From Ignavibacteriales bacterium (GTDB lineage: Bacteria > Bacteroidota > Ignavibacteria > Ignavibacteriales > Ignavibacteriaceae): a stretch of 64,000 bases of DNA. The stretch lies in contig JADJIH010000027.1 of NCBI GenBank assembly GCA_016707115.1, forward strand, positions 62,001 through 126,000, written 5' to 3'. The position numbers and the translations under genes are program-made. This document shows positions 36,277-45,729 of this stretch, in pieces (position 1 is the stretch's first letter; the number at the start of each line of letters is the position of its first letter). Under the pieces are notes generated by a model. That model ran no database searches, had not been told where the DNA came from, and worked only from the letters and a program-made list of their open reading frames with translations.

Positions 36277-36277
36277 A

Positions 36278-36679
36278 ATGTTGAAAGAAATGAAATTCCA
36301 TTTTTCGGGAAAGAAGTATTTTATTTTATTGGTTGTGATTCTTCTTTCTATAAACGTTTCTGCACAGAATAGTAATGAGAAACCTAAAGTTACTTTTGTA
36401 GAACTTGGGTCAGTCAATTGTATTCCCTGTAAGCAAATGCAGCCTGTTATGAAAGCGATCGAAGAAAAATATGGTGATGAGATTAATGTAATATTTTATG
36501 ATGTTTGGAAAGAAGATCAGAAAAAATATTCTAAGCAATATGGTATCAAGTTAATACCAACGCAGGTTTTTCTTGATGCAAACGGTAAAGAATTTCACCG
36601 CCACGAAGGATTTTATCCTGAAGCAGAGATTGATAAAATTTTACAAGGCAAAGGATTAAAAGTGAAAACAAAAAAATGA
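36278..36679 (+). CDS. Exported thioredoxin-family protein
   Basis: A 133-residue protein with an N-terminal signal/anchor (about residues 12-30, ending SAQ) and a periplasmic thioredoxin domain: VELGSVNCIPCKQ (C48, C51) and IPTQVFLDANGK. It starts one base after the preceding stop and overlaps ccdA by four bases (ATGA), so translation is coupled. It is the natural partner of the CcdA homologue, taking electrons across the membrane. Confidence 0.9.
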   Translation: MLKEMKFHFSGKKYFILLVVILLSINVSAQNSNEKPKVTFVELGSVNCIPCKQMQPVMKAIEEKYGDEINVIFYDVWKEDQKKYSKQYGIKLIPTQVFLDANGKEFHRHEGFYPEAEIDKILQGKGLKVKTKK

Positions 36680-37380
36680 TAGAAGAAATTTTCACAATAC
36701 TTAGCACAGCACTCTACGAAAACTTTTGGATTGCACTACTCGCATCATTTGGTTGGGGAGTATTATCAATACTTTTATCACCATGTCATTTATCAAGCAT
36801 TCCGCTTGTTGTTGGATTTATAAGCTCACAAGGTAAAATTACACTTGGCAGAACATTTTATATCTCACTTATCTTTTCGGTTGGCATCTTAATTACAATC
36901 GCCGCAATCGGAATCATCACAGCATCTCTTGGCAGATTAATGGGCGATGTTGGCGCTATCGGAAATTATTTTGTTGCAGGAATTTTCTTTCTTGTTGGAC
37001 TTTATCTTTTAGATATTATAAAGTTTGATTGGAACAATTCAGCATTAAGACAAACCAAATCTAAAGGATTATTAGCTGCATTAATTCTTGGATTACTTTT
37101 CGGAATAGCTCTTGGACCTTGTACATTTGCATATATGGCTCCTGTGCTTGGAATCGTTTTTCAAACTGCACAAACAAATTTTACTTCAGCTGCTATTCTG
37201 CTTCTTGCATTTGGAATTGGACACTGTGCTGTAATTGTGGGAGCTGGGACACTAACAAAAAAAGTGCAGCAATATTTAAACTGGTCAGAGGAATCTAAGA
37301 CAATACTCTGGTTAAAAAGAGTTTGTGGTGTGCTGGTAATATTAGGTGGGGTTTATCTTCTTTATCTAACCGGCTTTTAG
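36676..37380 (+). CDS. ccdA: CcdA/DsbD-like transmembrane thiol electron transporter
   Basis: A 234-residue membrane protein with six helices. The paired redox cysteines lie in LSPCHLSS and ALGPCTFAY at the ends of helices 1 and 4, as in CcdA/DsbD. It moves reducing equivalents from cytoplasmic thioredoxin to periplasmic thiol proteins. It is translationally coupled to an exported thioredoxin and ends the arsenic/thiol cluster. A role in cytochrome c maturation is also possible, but no such genes are near. Confidence 0.9.
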   Translation: MIEEIFTILSTALYENFWIALLASFGWGVLSILLSPCHLSSIPLVVGFISSQGKITLGRTFYISLIFSVGILITIAAIGIITASLGRLMGDVGAIGNYFVAGIFFLVGLYLLDIIKFDWNNSALRQTKSKGLLAALILGLLFGIALGPCTFAYMAPVLGIVFQTAQTNFTSAAILLLAFGIGHCAVIVGAGTLTKKVQQYLNWSEESKTILWLKRVCGVLVILGGVYLLYLTGF

Positions 37381-37528
37381 GGTTTAATCTACAATATTTC
37401 ATACTATAATTATCTACAGATTTTAACTGCCAATCCTCAAATTTTTAAAAGGTATACAGATGCTTGAAGGCAAATTATCTAAAGCTTACTTTTAAAGAAC
37501 AGAGTAAGTTAATTTTTGTTAAAATATT

Positions 37529-37939
37529 ATGACTCCCAAAGTAGATAAAATACTTTCGGTTTTTTTATGGTTAGTTGCTGTTCATTCCTTTCTAGTTGGA
37601 ATCGGTCTTATTGTTTTGCCCACATCTGTATTTGAATTTCTTGGATACCAATCAACCTTTGATAGATTTTTTTCAACACAGGGCGGTGTGTTTCACATAA
37701 TTATGGCGGTTGGTTATGCAATGGCTGGTTATGATACAAAAAGATTTGAGTGTCTTATAATTTTTTCGATAATTGTAAAACTTATTGCAACGGTATTTCT
37801 TATTATTTATTTCATGCTAATAAGTTCACAATTACTCATTATCCTTTCAGGCATTTCGGATTTTATGATGGGTTTAGTGATTTTATTTTTATATAAAAAA
37901 TTAAAGCTAGAAGCATTTTTCAAAATTGGTGCATTATGA
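37529..37939 (+). CDS. Four-helix membrane protein of unknown function
   Basis: A 136-residue protein with four transmembrane helices (about 10-32, 48-65, 75-97 and 102-122). The second region contains the GGVFHIIMAVGYAMAGYD segment. I do not recognise a named family. The stop overlaps the start of the next gene by four bases (ATGA), so it is coupled to the epimerase gene. Confidence 0.75.
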   Translation: MTPKVDKILSVFLWLVAVHSFLVGIGLIVLPTSVFEFLGYQSTFDRFFSTQGGVFHIIMAVGYAMAGYDTKRFECLIIFSIIVKLIATVFLIIYFMLISSQLLIILSGISDFMMGLVILFLYKKLKLEAFFKIGAL

Positions 37940-39591
37940 CACAACTTCCTTCAATTGTAATTACGGGGGCAAGTGGTTTTATAGGAAGTTATCTGATTGA
38001 TTATATCAAAGAAGATTTCAAAATCTTTGCAATTGCAAGACGTTCCAGAAAAGAAGCCAACATTCCATATCATCAAAATCTACATTGGCTTCAATGCGAT
38101 ATTTCAAATTGGGTAACATTGAATGAAGCCGCAGATTATATAAACAAACAAGGTGGTACGGATTTCGTTGTTCATCTTGCAGCATTTTATGATTTTACTT
38201 ATAAAGACAATACTGCTTATAAAAATGTAAATGTTGATGGCACAAAGAATATGTTAGACTTTTCAGCTTTAGTTAAGACTAAAAGATTCATCTTTGCCAG
38301 TTCTATTGCCGCCTGTGAATTTCCATCTTATGGTAATGTTATAACAGAAAAAACTTCGCCCGATGCTAATTATCATTATGCCATCAGTAAAAAATTAGGG
38401 GAAGTACTGGTTAAAAATTATTCAGATCGATTTCCATGTACAATTGTTAGATTTGCAGCAGTTTACAGCGATTGGTGTGAGTTTGCGCCACTTTACAAGT
38501 TTTTAACAAGTTGGCTTTCAAAAAAACTTGAGTCTAAAATTATTGGAGGTAAAGGGGAATCTGCAATTCCCTATATCCATATTCGAGATTTGTGCCAGAT
38601 GCTTAAAACTATAATTGATAGAACTTCAGAACTTCTTCCATTTGATGTATATAATGCAAGTCCTAATGGTTCAATATCCCATAAAGAAATATTTGAGATA
38701 TCAACGCGTTACTTTTTTGGAGAGATGATAAAACCAATTCATCTTCCTAAACTTTTAGCATATCCCGCTTTAGTTTTGAAACGATTATTAAAATCATTTA
38801 AGCTTGTATGTGATGAGCCCTTTGAGCAATTCTGGATGATAAGATATATTGATAAAAAACTCGAAGTTGATTCTTCCTATACTCAATCAGTACTAAATTG
38901 GCTTCCTACTGCAAGATATCATTTAACCAGAAGATTATTATTTCTATTAGAAAAATTAAAAAGTCATCCGGATGAATGGCGTGTAAAAAATGAAGCCACA
39001 TTAAAAAGATTTGCACGCAGAACAAATCTCATAATTTATGAAAAGATGATTGAGCAAAAAGAGGTACTTCTTACAAAAATCAGTGAAATTATAATTAATG
39101 AAAATCCAAATGGAATCTTTGGCAGGTATAGAGAAATGCCGCTTAATGATTTTCAATGTTATATGAGTGCGTTATACCACCTTCTGTTAGCCACAATAAG
39201 AAGTAGTGATAGAAGCTTGCTGTTAAAGTATATTGATGATATAGCGATTAGAAGATTTGCTGAAGGGTTTGAACCAAACATACTATGCGGAACATTAAAA
39301 GTCTTTAGTGATACAATAATTCATCATCTTAGTGCGTACAAAGAATTAAGCAACATTAAACAGGAGTTGTACGACAATATTGGTTTATCATTGCAAATCG
39401 CGCAGGATGAAGTTGAAGACTTGTATGATAACCTTGTAAAGAAAATGCCAATTGAAATGATCTCAAAGTCATCTTTGCTTCCCGATTGTAAAGAACTTCA
39501 AAAGATGATCCATCAACTAAGTGCTTTTTATCAGGTATCACCAGAGGATTTTAACTTAACAAGTGCTGAACTCCAGAATACGCTGAAATAA
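37936..39591 (+). CDS. NAD-dependent epimerase/dehydratase with extra C-terminal domain
   Basis: A 551-residue protein. Residues 1-330 are an extended short-chain dehydrogenase fold: VITGASGFIGSYL NAD(P)-binding loop, HLAAFYD, and the catalytic YHYAISKKLGE (Tyr-x3-Lys). It may act on a nucleotide sugar or sterol-like substrate. The remaining 220 residues are helical with no recognised domain, and this extension makes the protein far longer than usual. It is coupled to the membrane protein upstream. Confidence 0.82.
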   Translation: MTQLPSIVITGASGFIGSYLIDYIKEDFKIFAIARRSRKEANIPYHQNLHWLQCDISNWVTLNEAADYINKQGGTDFVVHLAAFYDFTYKDNTAYKNVNVDGTKNMLDFSALVKTKRFIFASSIAACEFPSYGNVITEKTSPDANYHYAISKKLGEVLVKNYSDRFPCTIVRFAAVYSDWCEFAPLYKFLTSWLSKKLESKIIGGKGESAIPYIHIRDLCQMLKTIIDRTSELLPFDVYNASPNGSISHKEIFEISTRYFFGEMIKPIHLPKLLAYPALVLKRLLKSFKLVCDEPFEQFWMIRYIDKKLEVDSSYTQSVLNWLPTARYHLTRRLLFLLEKLKSHPDEWRVKNEATLKRFARRTNLIIYEKMIEQKEVLLTKISEIIINENPNGIFGRYREMPLNDFQCYMSALYHLLLATIRSSDRSLLLKYIDDIAIRRFAEGFEPNILCGTLKVFSDTIIHHLSAYKELSNIKQELYDNIGLSLQIAQDEVEDLYDNLVKKMPIEMISKSSLLPDCKELQKMIHQLSAFYQVSPEDFNLTSAELQNTLK

Positions 39592-39799
39592 CGTATCAAC
39601 ATCAGAATTGAAATCCTGCACAAGCTGAATAATCAGAAATTTAGTTGGAGACTACATAAATCTCAAACTCAATTTTATTATATTTACACCATCATGTTTA
39701 AGAATAAAAATTATTAGCTCATCTTCTGAACTTCATTTATGCTTTTTAGCAAGCCGATTTTATTTTTCCCAATAGATTTGAATTTAAAAGAAAATTATA

Positions 39800-41410
39800 A
39801 TGAGTATCATTAAAGAAATTAAGAATAGAAAAACATTTGCAATTATTAGTCACCCTGATGCTGGTAAAACCACATTAACTGAAAAATTACTTTTGTTTAG
39901 TGGTGCGATACAAATCGCAGGCGCTGTTAAATCAAATAAGATTAAAAAAACCGCGACGTCGGATTTTCAAGAAATTGAAAAGCAGAGAGGTATCTCAGTA
40001 TCTACATCTGTTCTTAGCTTTAAATATAATGGTATAAACATAAATCTTCTTGATACTCCGGGTCATAAGGATTTTGCGGAAGATACGTACAGAACATTAA
40101 CTGCCGTTGATAGCGTTATTCTTGTTATCGATTGTGTTAAAGGTGTTGAAGAGCAAACCGAAAAACTTATGAATGTTTGCAGAATGCGTAACACACCTGT
40201 GATTGTATTCATTAACAAACTTGATCGCGAAGGAAGAAATCCGATTGAATTACTGGATGAAATTGAAGCGAAATTAAACATTAAAGTTCGTCCATTAAGT
40301 TATCCAATGGGAATTGGAGTTAGCTTTAGAGGTGTTTACAATCTTTATGAAAACAGCTTTTCATTCTTTAAAGCAAATAAGCAAAGAATAGAAGATGAAA
40401 TAGAAAAATTTAATGGTGTTGATGATCCAAAATTGATTGACTATTTCGGAGATGATGCATTAAAACTAAAGGATGATATTGAACTTATTCATGGTGCATA
40501 TGAATCATTTTCAATAGCTGACTATTTGAACGGAACAACAGCTCCGGTTTTCTTTGGCAGTGCTGTAAATAATTTTGGTGTAAAAGAATTGCTTGATAGT
40601 TTTGTTAAAATTGCACCTCAGCCACTTCCAAGAGAAACAACGAAGGGATTGATAAAACCGGAAACTGAACAATTTTCAGGATTTATATTCAAGATACATG
40701 CAAACCTAGATCCAAAACATCGTAATAGAATAGCATTCCTTCGTGTATGTTCCGGAAAGTTTGAAAGAAATAAATTTTATCATCACGTAAGACTTAATCG
40801 AGATATCAAATTTCCAAATCCAGCATCATTTATGGCTCAGGATAAAACAACAATTGATGAAGCTTTTCCAGGTGATGTAATTGGATTATATGATGTTGGT
40901 AATTTTAAAATAGGGGATACAATTACCGAAGGTGAAAATTTTATGTACAAAGGTATTCCAACTTTTTCACCTGAAATATTTAAAGAATTACATCTTGAAG
41001 ATCCATTTAAATCTAAACAGCTTAATAAAGGAATTCTGCAGCTTACTGATGAAGGACTTGCACAAGTGTTTATCCAGAATAACGGAAGCAGAAAAGTTGT
41101 TGGAACTGTTGGTGATCTTCAGTTTGATGTGCTTGAATATAGATTGCTTAATGAATACGGCGCAGCTTGCAGATTTCGTCCGTTGAATTTTTATAAAGCC
41201 TGCTGGGTTATTTATGAAAAGGAAGAAGATATCAGTGAATTAATGCGAATTCGTTCACATAATTTATTTTTAGATAAACATAACAAGCTGGTCTATCTTG
41301 CTGAGTCATCCTATTCGGTTATAAGTGCGCAGGAAAAAAATCCTAAAGCTAAGTTTTTATTTAGTGTTGAGCACAACACTCAAACACACGAACTTGAGAA
41401 TGTGGAATAA
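39800..41410 (+). CDS. prfC: Peptide chain release factor 3
   Basis: A 536-residue translational GTPase that recycles RF1/RF2 from the ribosome. G1 is ISHPDAGKTT, G2/switch I KKTATSDFQEIEKQRGISVSTS region, G3 LLDTPGHKDF and G4 FINKLDRE. Length and the RF3-specific switch sequence separate it from EF-G. It is preceded by a gap of about 210 bases and stands alone. Confidence 0.96.
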   Translation: MSIIKEIKNRKTFAIISHPDAGKTTLTEKLLLFSGAIQIAGAVKSNKIKKTATSDFQEIEKQRGISVSTSVLSFKYNGININLLDTPGHKDFAEDTYRTLTAVDSVILVIDCVKGVEEQTEKLMNVCRMRNTPVIVFINKLDREGRNPIELLDEIEAKLNIKVRPLSYPMGIGVSFRGVYNLYENSFSFFKANKQRIEDEIEKFNGVDDPKLIDYFGDDALKLKDDIELIHGAYESFSIADYLNGTTAPVFFGSAVNNFGVKELLDSFVKIAPQPLPRETTKGLIKPETEQFSGFIFKIHANLDPKHRNRIAFLRVCSGKFERNKFYHHVRLNRDIKFPNPASFMAQDKTTIDEAFPGDVIGLYDVGNFKIGDTITEGENFMYKGIPTFSPEIFKELHLEDPFKSKQLNKGILQLTDEGLAQVFIQNNGSRKVVGTVGDLQFDVLEYRLLNEYGAACRFRPLNFYKACWVIYEKEEDISELMRIRSHNLFLDKHNKLVYLAESSYSVISAQEKNPKAKFLFSVEHNTQTHELENVE

Positions 41411-41443
41411 TTCATTAATGAAAGTGTGAAGCTCTCAATTAAG

Positions 41444-41519
41444 GTCATTTCGAAGGAGTCTTCGACTGAGAAATCTGTTAAAATATTTCATGAAGATTTC
41501 TCCCTAAGGTCGAAATGAC
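41444..41519. repeat. GTCATTTCGA-type inverted repeat, copy 1
   Basis: GTCATTTCGAAGGAGTC..AGAAATCT on the left (41444-41476) pairs with AGATTTCTCCC..GAAATGAC on the right (41494-41519) around a short AT-rich loop. The copy at 45492-45568 is its near-exact reverse complement. Confidence 0.8.
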
Positions 41520-41554
41520 AAAAAATAATTTACTTAATAAAATAATACAAAATA

Positions 41555-41860
41555 TTATTCATAATAATCAATCTTACATCCGCAGCCATCCCATTTGCGT
41601 TCATAGTAATCCAGCCGCTCCTGAACAAAGAAATCAACATCATTCATCGAATTCATTTTTCTGATGAGTATTTCTTTTTTAAAAGTTGTTTCCTGAACAA
41701 AGAATTTTTCATCGTACTTTAGAACACGAATAAAATCAGAAAGATAAGTGTCTTCAACTCTGATTATTTCAAAATTATCTAAGACTGATTTAAGCTCATC
41801 TTCTTCTATAATAAGATAATTTGAGTTAAGCGTCTTATCAAAAATTTCTTTTACTTCCAT
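41555..41860 (-). CDS. Small cytoplasmic protein of unknown function
   Basis: A 101-residue acidic protein starting MEVKEIFDKTLNSNYLIIEE. It ends with a tyrosine- and cysteine-containing tail (KWDGCGCKIDYYE). There is no signal peptide, membrane segment or family I can name. It is transcribed on the same strand as the antiporter gene upstream, with a 65-base gap. Confidence 0.65.
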   Translation of the reverse strand: MEVKEIFDKTLNSNYLIIEEDELKSVLDNFEIIRVEDTYLSDFIRVLKYDEKFFVQETTFKKEILIRKMNSMNDVDFFVQERLDYYERKWDGCGCKIDYYE

Positions 41861-41925
41861 AATTCACCAAAATATTTATCTATTTGATGAACAAACAAAA
41901 TAAAAGTTTCTAAGGGGGAGTAAAA

Positions 41926-44067
41926 TTATTGTGAGTTTACAAGTAGTACAGGGCAAGGCGCATTATTTAAGACTCGTTCTACACGTGGACCAATGTAAAG
42001 TTTTTCAGAACCTGGTCTTATGTCTGTTCCTAAAACTATGAGATCAAAGTTCTTTTCTTTTGCCATCTCTAAAATCACACTTTCTGTATCAGTTCCAATT
42101 TCAACTTCAGAAAAAGTATTAACAGATAAGGATTCCCCAAGTTTTTTTAATTCTTCAGTAATCTGATATGCAAAAGTAAACTGTCGTTCTTTTATGCTTC
42201 CTTCCATATCCAGATTATAAATATCTTCCTTCTCCTCAATTACTTTTAAGATATGAACTTCCTGTGAGATATCAGAAGCAAGAGCAAAAGCGACCTGAGC
42301 AGCTCGTCTTGCCGCAAGACTACCGTTTGTTGGAACAAGAATTCTGTCTGGCTGCCAGCTATCTGAATGGAAACCACTCTGTACAACAATACTTGGGCAA
42401 GATGATAACCTAACAATGTTGTCAACTACAGGATTAAAAATCATTTTGGACTTTTTATCTTTTTCTGTAGCTCCAATTAAAATGAGATTATAACTTTTAC
42501 TTGCTTCATCAAGTATACTTTCTATAGCATTGGAAGAAACGATTACTTTTTTTGTAACTGAAATGTTGGTAAACAATTTGGCAAGTTCGTCTAAAAAAAG
42601 TGCACAGTCGTTTTTGTTCTGAGCATCAGTAATAGTTAACAAAGTAAGGTCAAGTTCTCTATTTTGTGCAAGTTTTTTAATGATCTTTGCCTCAATTAAT
42701 TTCTTTTCAAAGTCATCTCTTTTTCTAACCGGCAATAGTACGCGATGAACCGAAGACATAAAATTATCTTTATGTAATTCTTCCTGTTTAAGTCTTGCAA
42801 TTTCTTCGTCTTTTGGTTTTACTTTTTTAAGTGTGTAACGCAGCATAAAGGGAGCCATAATTGAGGTTACAACAGCCATTATAATTATCAATGAAAATAT
42901 TTCTTGTGAAATTATTCCGAAAGATAATCCGATTGTTGCAACAATTATTTGAATTGCACCTCTGGCATTCAAACCGGCACCAAAACTTAAAGCAGTCCAA
43001 TGATCACTTCTTCCAACCCATCGAGCACCAATGTATGCACCGGCAACTTTACTTAAAGTTGCAACAACAATTAAACCTATTCCTATAAGTAAAAGTTCAG
43101 GATTTAATAAAGGCTCAAGACTTACTTTTAATCCCGCTGCCGCAAAAAATATCGGTGCAAAAATTCCGAACGTAAAACTTTCTATTCGTTCAATCGCTTC
43201 TTTGGGAACGGCTGGGATACGAGAAAAAATTATTCCGGCAATAAAAGCACCAAGGACTGCTTCAAGTCTTAATGATTGAGCTATTGCGCCGAAACCAAAA
43301 CTAAAAAGTATGAGTATTGTTAAAAATTTATATCTGCTCTTAATAGAATTTTGTGCAAAGCTTACTACTTTAGCTGCTATCCATTTGCCAGCAACAAAAC
43401 TCACTGAAAGAAACAAAAGTACTTTGCCAACAGAAAATAAGACATTCTGCGCTGTTACAACACCAAATTCAATCAATCCCAAAACAATCGATAACAAAAT
43501 CCAGGCGGCTGTATCATCAATCATTCCAGCAGCAATAGTAATCTGACCAATATCTCTGCGGATCAAATTAAGATCAATCAATACTTTAGCGATTACAGGA
43601 ATAGCGGAAACTGAAATGGAAGTTGCAAGGAATAATGAAAAAACAATACGCTGTGCGGGATCGACAAGCAAAGAATCGGGAATAAGGAAGCAAAAACCAA
43701 ATCCAAGGATTAGTGGTAAAATCAACCCGCCAATTGCAGTTCCAAATGCACTTCTTGAGTGATGTTTGATAAGTGCAAGATCTGTTTCAAGTCCGGTTAT
43801 AAGAAGCAAAAGCATTGCCCCCATTAAGCTGACAACTTCCAGTAAGTTAGTTCCATTTGTTGATTGCACTATCATCAAATCAGAAAAAAATGGGGTTGCT
43901 CCTAGCAATGATGGACCTAAAACAACACCAGCAAGAATTTCACCAACAACAGTTGGCTGTCCCATCCGCTGAAATAATTCTCCAAATACGCGTGCAAAAA
44001 GCAGTAATAGAAAAAGTTGGAAAAGAAGAATAAGAATGTCGCTATGTAATGAGGCTTCAAACATCAA
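41926..44067 (-). CDS. Kef-type cation:proton antiporter with two universal stress domains
   Basis: A 713-residue protein. Residues 1-415 are the CPA2 exchanger domain with about 12 helices (QRMGQPTVVGEILAGVVLGP; AAGMIDDTAAWILL with the Asp pair; GAGLNARGAIQII). The C-terminal part holds two tandem universal-stress-protein domains: one at about 440-565 and a second at about 570-713 with VPTNGSLAARRAAQVA and LIVLGTDIRPGSEKLYIGPRVE, the nucleotide-binding region. The USP domains may gate transport by ATP or stress signals. It probably exchanges Na+ or K+ for H+. Confidence 0.92.
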   Translation of the reverse strand: MMFEASLHSDILILLFQLFLLLLFARVFGELFQRMGQPTVVGEILAGVVLGPSLLGATPFFSDLMIVQSTNGTNLLEVVSLMGAMLLLLITGLETDLALIKHHSRSAFGTAIGGLILPLILGFGFCFLIPDSLLVDPAQRIVFSLFLATSISVSAIPVIAKVLIDLNLIRRDIGQITIAAGMIDDTAAWILLSIVLGLIEFGVVTAQNVLFSVGKVLLFLSVSFVAGKWIAAKVVSFAQNSIKSRYKFLTILILFSFGFGAIAQSLRLEAVLGAFIAGIIFSRIPAVPKEAIERIESFTFGIFAPIFFAAAGLKVSLEPLLNPELLLIGIGLIVVATLSKVAGAYIGARWVGRSDHWTALSFGAGLNARGAIQIIVATIGLSFGIISQEIFSLIIIMAVVTSIMAPFMLRYTLKKVKPKDEEIARLKQEELHKDNFMSSVHRVLLPVRKRDDFEKKLIEAKIIKKLAQNRELDLTLLTITDAQNKNDCALFLDELAKLFTNISVTKKVIVSSNAIESILDEASKSYNLILIGATEKDKKSKMIFNPVVDNIVRLSSCPSIVVQSGFHSDSWQPDRILVPTNGSLAARRAAQVAFALASDISQEVHILKVIEEKEDIYNLDMEGSIKERQFTFAYQITEELKKLGESLSVNTFSEVEIGTDTESVILEMAKEKNFDLIVLGTDIRPGSEKLYIGPRVERVLNNAPCPVLLVNSQ

Positions 44068-44269
44068 ATTTATAATACGTATGATGATTTGTTATTGAAT
44101 ATAAATTGATTTCTACATCGCAAAGTAATGAAAAGATTATTTAGAATAAACGACTGTGATGAGATGAACACATAAACTTTTAATAACATCCAAACTGTTT
44201 CTCATAAGATTGAATTGGACTATATTGCAGTTAGAATAAAACTAATGCGACAAATAATAATTCAGATTA

Positions 44270-45475
44270 ATGGATAAAAAATATCTTGTATTAAATATAG
44301 AACCTGAATATCGTTCTGATCTGGAGAATCTTCCATGGGATACACCATTAAATGAATGGAATGATAAGCAGGTTAAATTTCTTGAAATCAGAAAAGGAAT
44401 TTCTAAACACACAGTTAGATTTATCAAAACAAAAGATTTTTCTTTTGCAATTAAACAGACAAATCCAATAAGTGCTTACTTTGAAAGTGAAACTTTTACT
44501 AAGCTTTTGCAGAAGGGTATTCATACATTAATTCCTGCTGGATACATTTTTTACAAAAAGAATTTGTTTGAAAAAAATGCTGAGGAAAAAGAAAGTTTAG
44601 CATTTATAGTTACAATTCTGGAAGCGAAATCGATTCCGCATTCTATTTTGTTTAAGTGGGATTTTTCAGATACGAGCAGAAAATCAATATATAAGTCGGC
44701 AGCAGAATTATTAGCTAATCTTCACTTTAATAATATTTTTTGGGGTGATGCTTCACTTTCCAATATTCTTATCAAATTTATTAAATCAAAAGATGATCGT
44801 GGAAAATCGCACACAGAATTAAAAGCGTTTTTATCTGATTCAGAAACAATTCAATTTCTTAAAGAGATTTCTGATCAAAATATTAAAACTGATGTAAAAC
44901 GATTTTATGATTCTATGACAGAAATCAGCAAAGAATTTCCAAAGGATGTTAAAAGTAAGATTGAGTTTGATTTAAGTGAAGATAAAAAATACTTCAAGCA
45001 AGAATATAAAAATCATTTTAAGCTATTGAATAAAATTGTAGAGTTTGAAAACATAACTGGGCTTGAAGTACAAAAGCATTTTTTCAAAATTACTGATCAA
45101 TATTCTATCGATTCAATATTAAAACAGATTGAAGAACATAAATGGTATTTAAGCGAAAAAAGTGGCAGCGAAATAAATATTACTTTTGCAGCAAACGAAT
45201 GGATTGAAAAAATCTATAAACCGATTATCAATGAGTTTAACAAACTTAAAATTTTCGATTACTTTCCTAACACAAATTCTGTAAAACTTTATACTGATAT
45301 TATGGCTCACAAATACTATTTAAGTATTGAGAAAGGTGAGGATATTGGAATTTATTCTGCTATAAGAAGCTACAGTGAGAAACATTCAGATAAAGAAGAA
45401 TCACTTCTTTCCAAGTTTATTGAAAAATTATTAAAGCGTCTTACTAAGATTGTTCCGCCAAATTATAATCTGTAG
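44270..45475 (+). CDS. DUF4032 protein with kinase-like (lipopolysaccharide kinase) core
   Basis: A 401-residue cytoplasmic protein. LPWDTPLNEW near residue 22 and the general layout match DUF4032. The middle holds a protein-kinase-like signature LHFNNIFWGDASLSNILIK, the H-x4-WGD-x4-N catalytic loop of WaaP/RIO-type kinases, with FLSDSET in place of the DFG. An ATP-dependent kinase is inferred; the substrate is unknown. It is monocistronic and followed by a palindromic repeat. Confidence 0.78.
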   Translation: MDKKYLVLNIEPEYRSDLENLPWDTPLNEWNDKQVKFLEIRKGISKHTVRFIKTKDFSFAIKQTNPISAYFESETFTKLLQKGIHTLIPAGYIFYKKNLFEKNAEEKESLAFIVTILEAKSIPHSILFKWDFSDTSRKSIYKSAAELLANLHFNNIFWGDASLSNILIKFIKSKDDRGKSHTELKAFLSDSETIQFLKEISDQNIKTDVKRFYDSMTEISKEFPKDVKSKIEFDLSEDKKYFKQEYKNHFKLLNKIVEFENITGLEVQKHFFKITDQYSIDSILKQIEEHKWYLSEKSGSEINITFAANEWIEKIYKPIINEFNKLKIFDYFPNTNSVKLYTDIMAHKYYLSIEKGEDIGIYSAIRSYSEKHSDKEESLLSKFIEKLLKRLTKIVPPNYNL

Positions 45476-45491
45476 ATAGACTGATTTGTTT

Positions 45492-45568
45492 GTCATTTCG
45501 ACCAAAGGGAGAAATCTTTTTGTTCTGTGTGGATTAGATTTCTCAGTCGATGACTCCTTCGAAATGAC
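45492..45568. repeat. GTCATTTCGA-type inverted repeat, copy 2 (opposite orientation)
   Basis: GTCATTTCGACCAAAGGG..AAATCT on the left (45492-45517) and AGATTTCTCAGTCGATGA..GAAATGAC on the right (45536-45568). Nearly the reverse complement of the 41444 copy, with a different central loop. Confidence 0.8.
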
Positions 45569-45729
45569 AGTATAGCATTACTTAATATGTATTGTTTTCT
45601 ATAAAAATTCAGAAATTATTAACACAATTCTTACACTTACAATTTCACTTCTAACCGCCATTTAGCTAATTTTGATAAGCAAATTAAACAAAACTTTGAA
45701 TCACATTTAGAAAAATCAGGAGTTATAAA

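Noticed and set aside
30669..36679. Thioredoxin-like run as a cytochrome c maturation locus
   Set aside because: CcdA and exported thioredoxin fit, but no ccsA/ccsB or cytochrome genes are present and the neighbours are arsenic genes.
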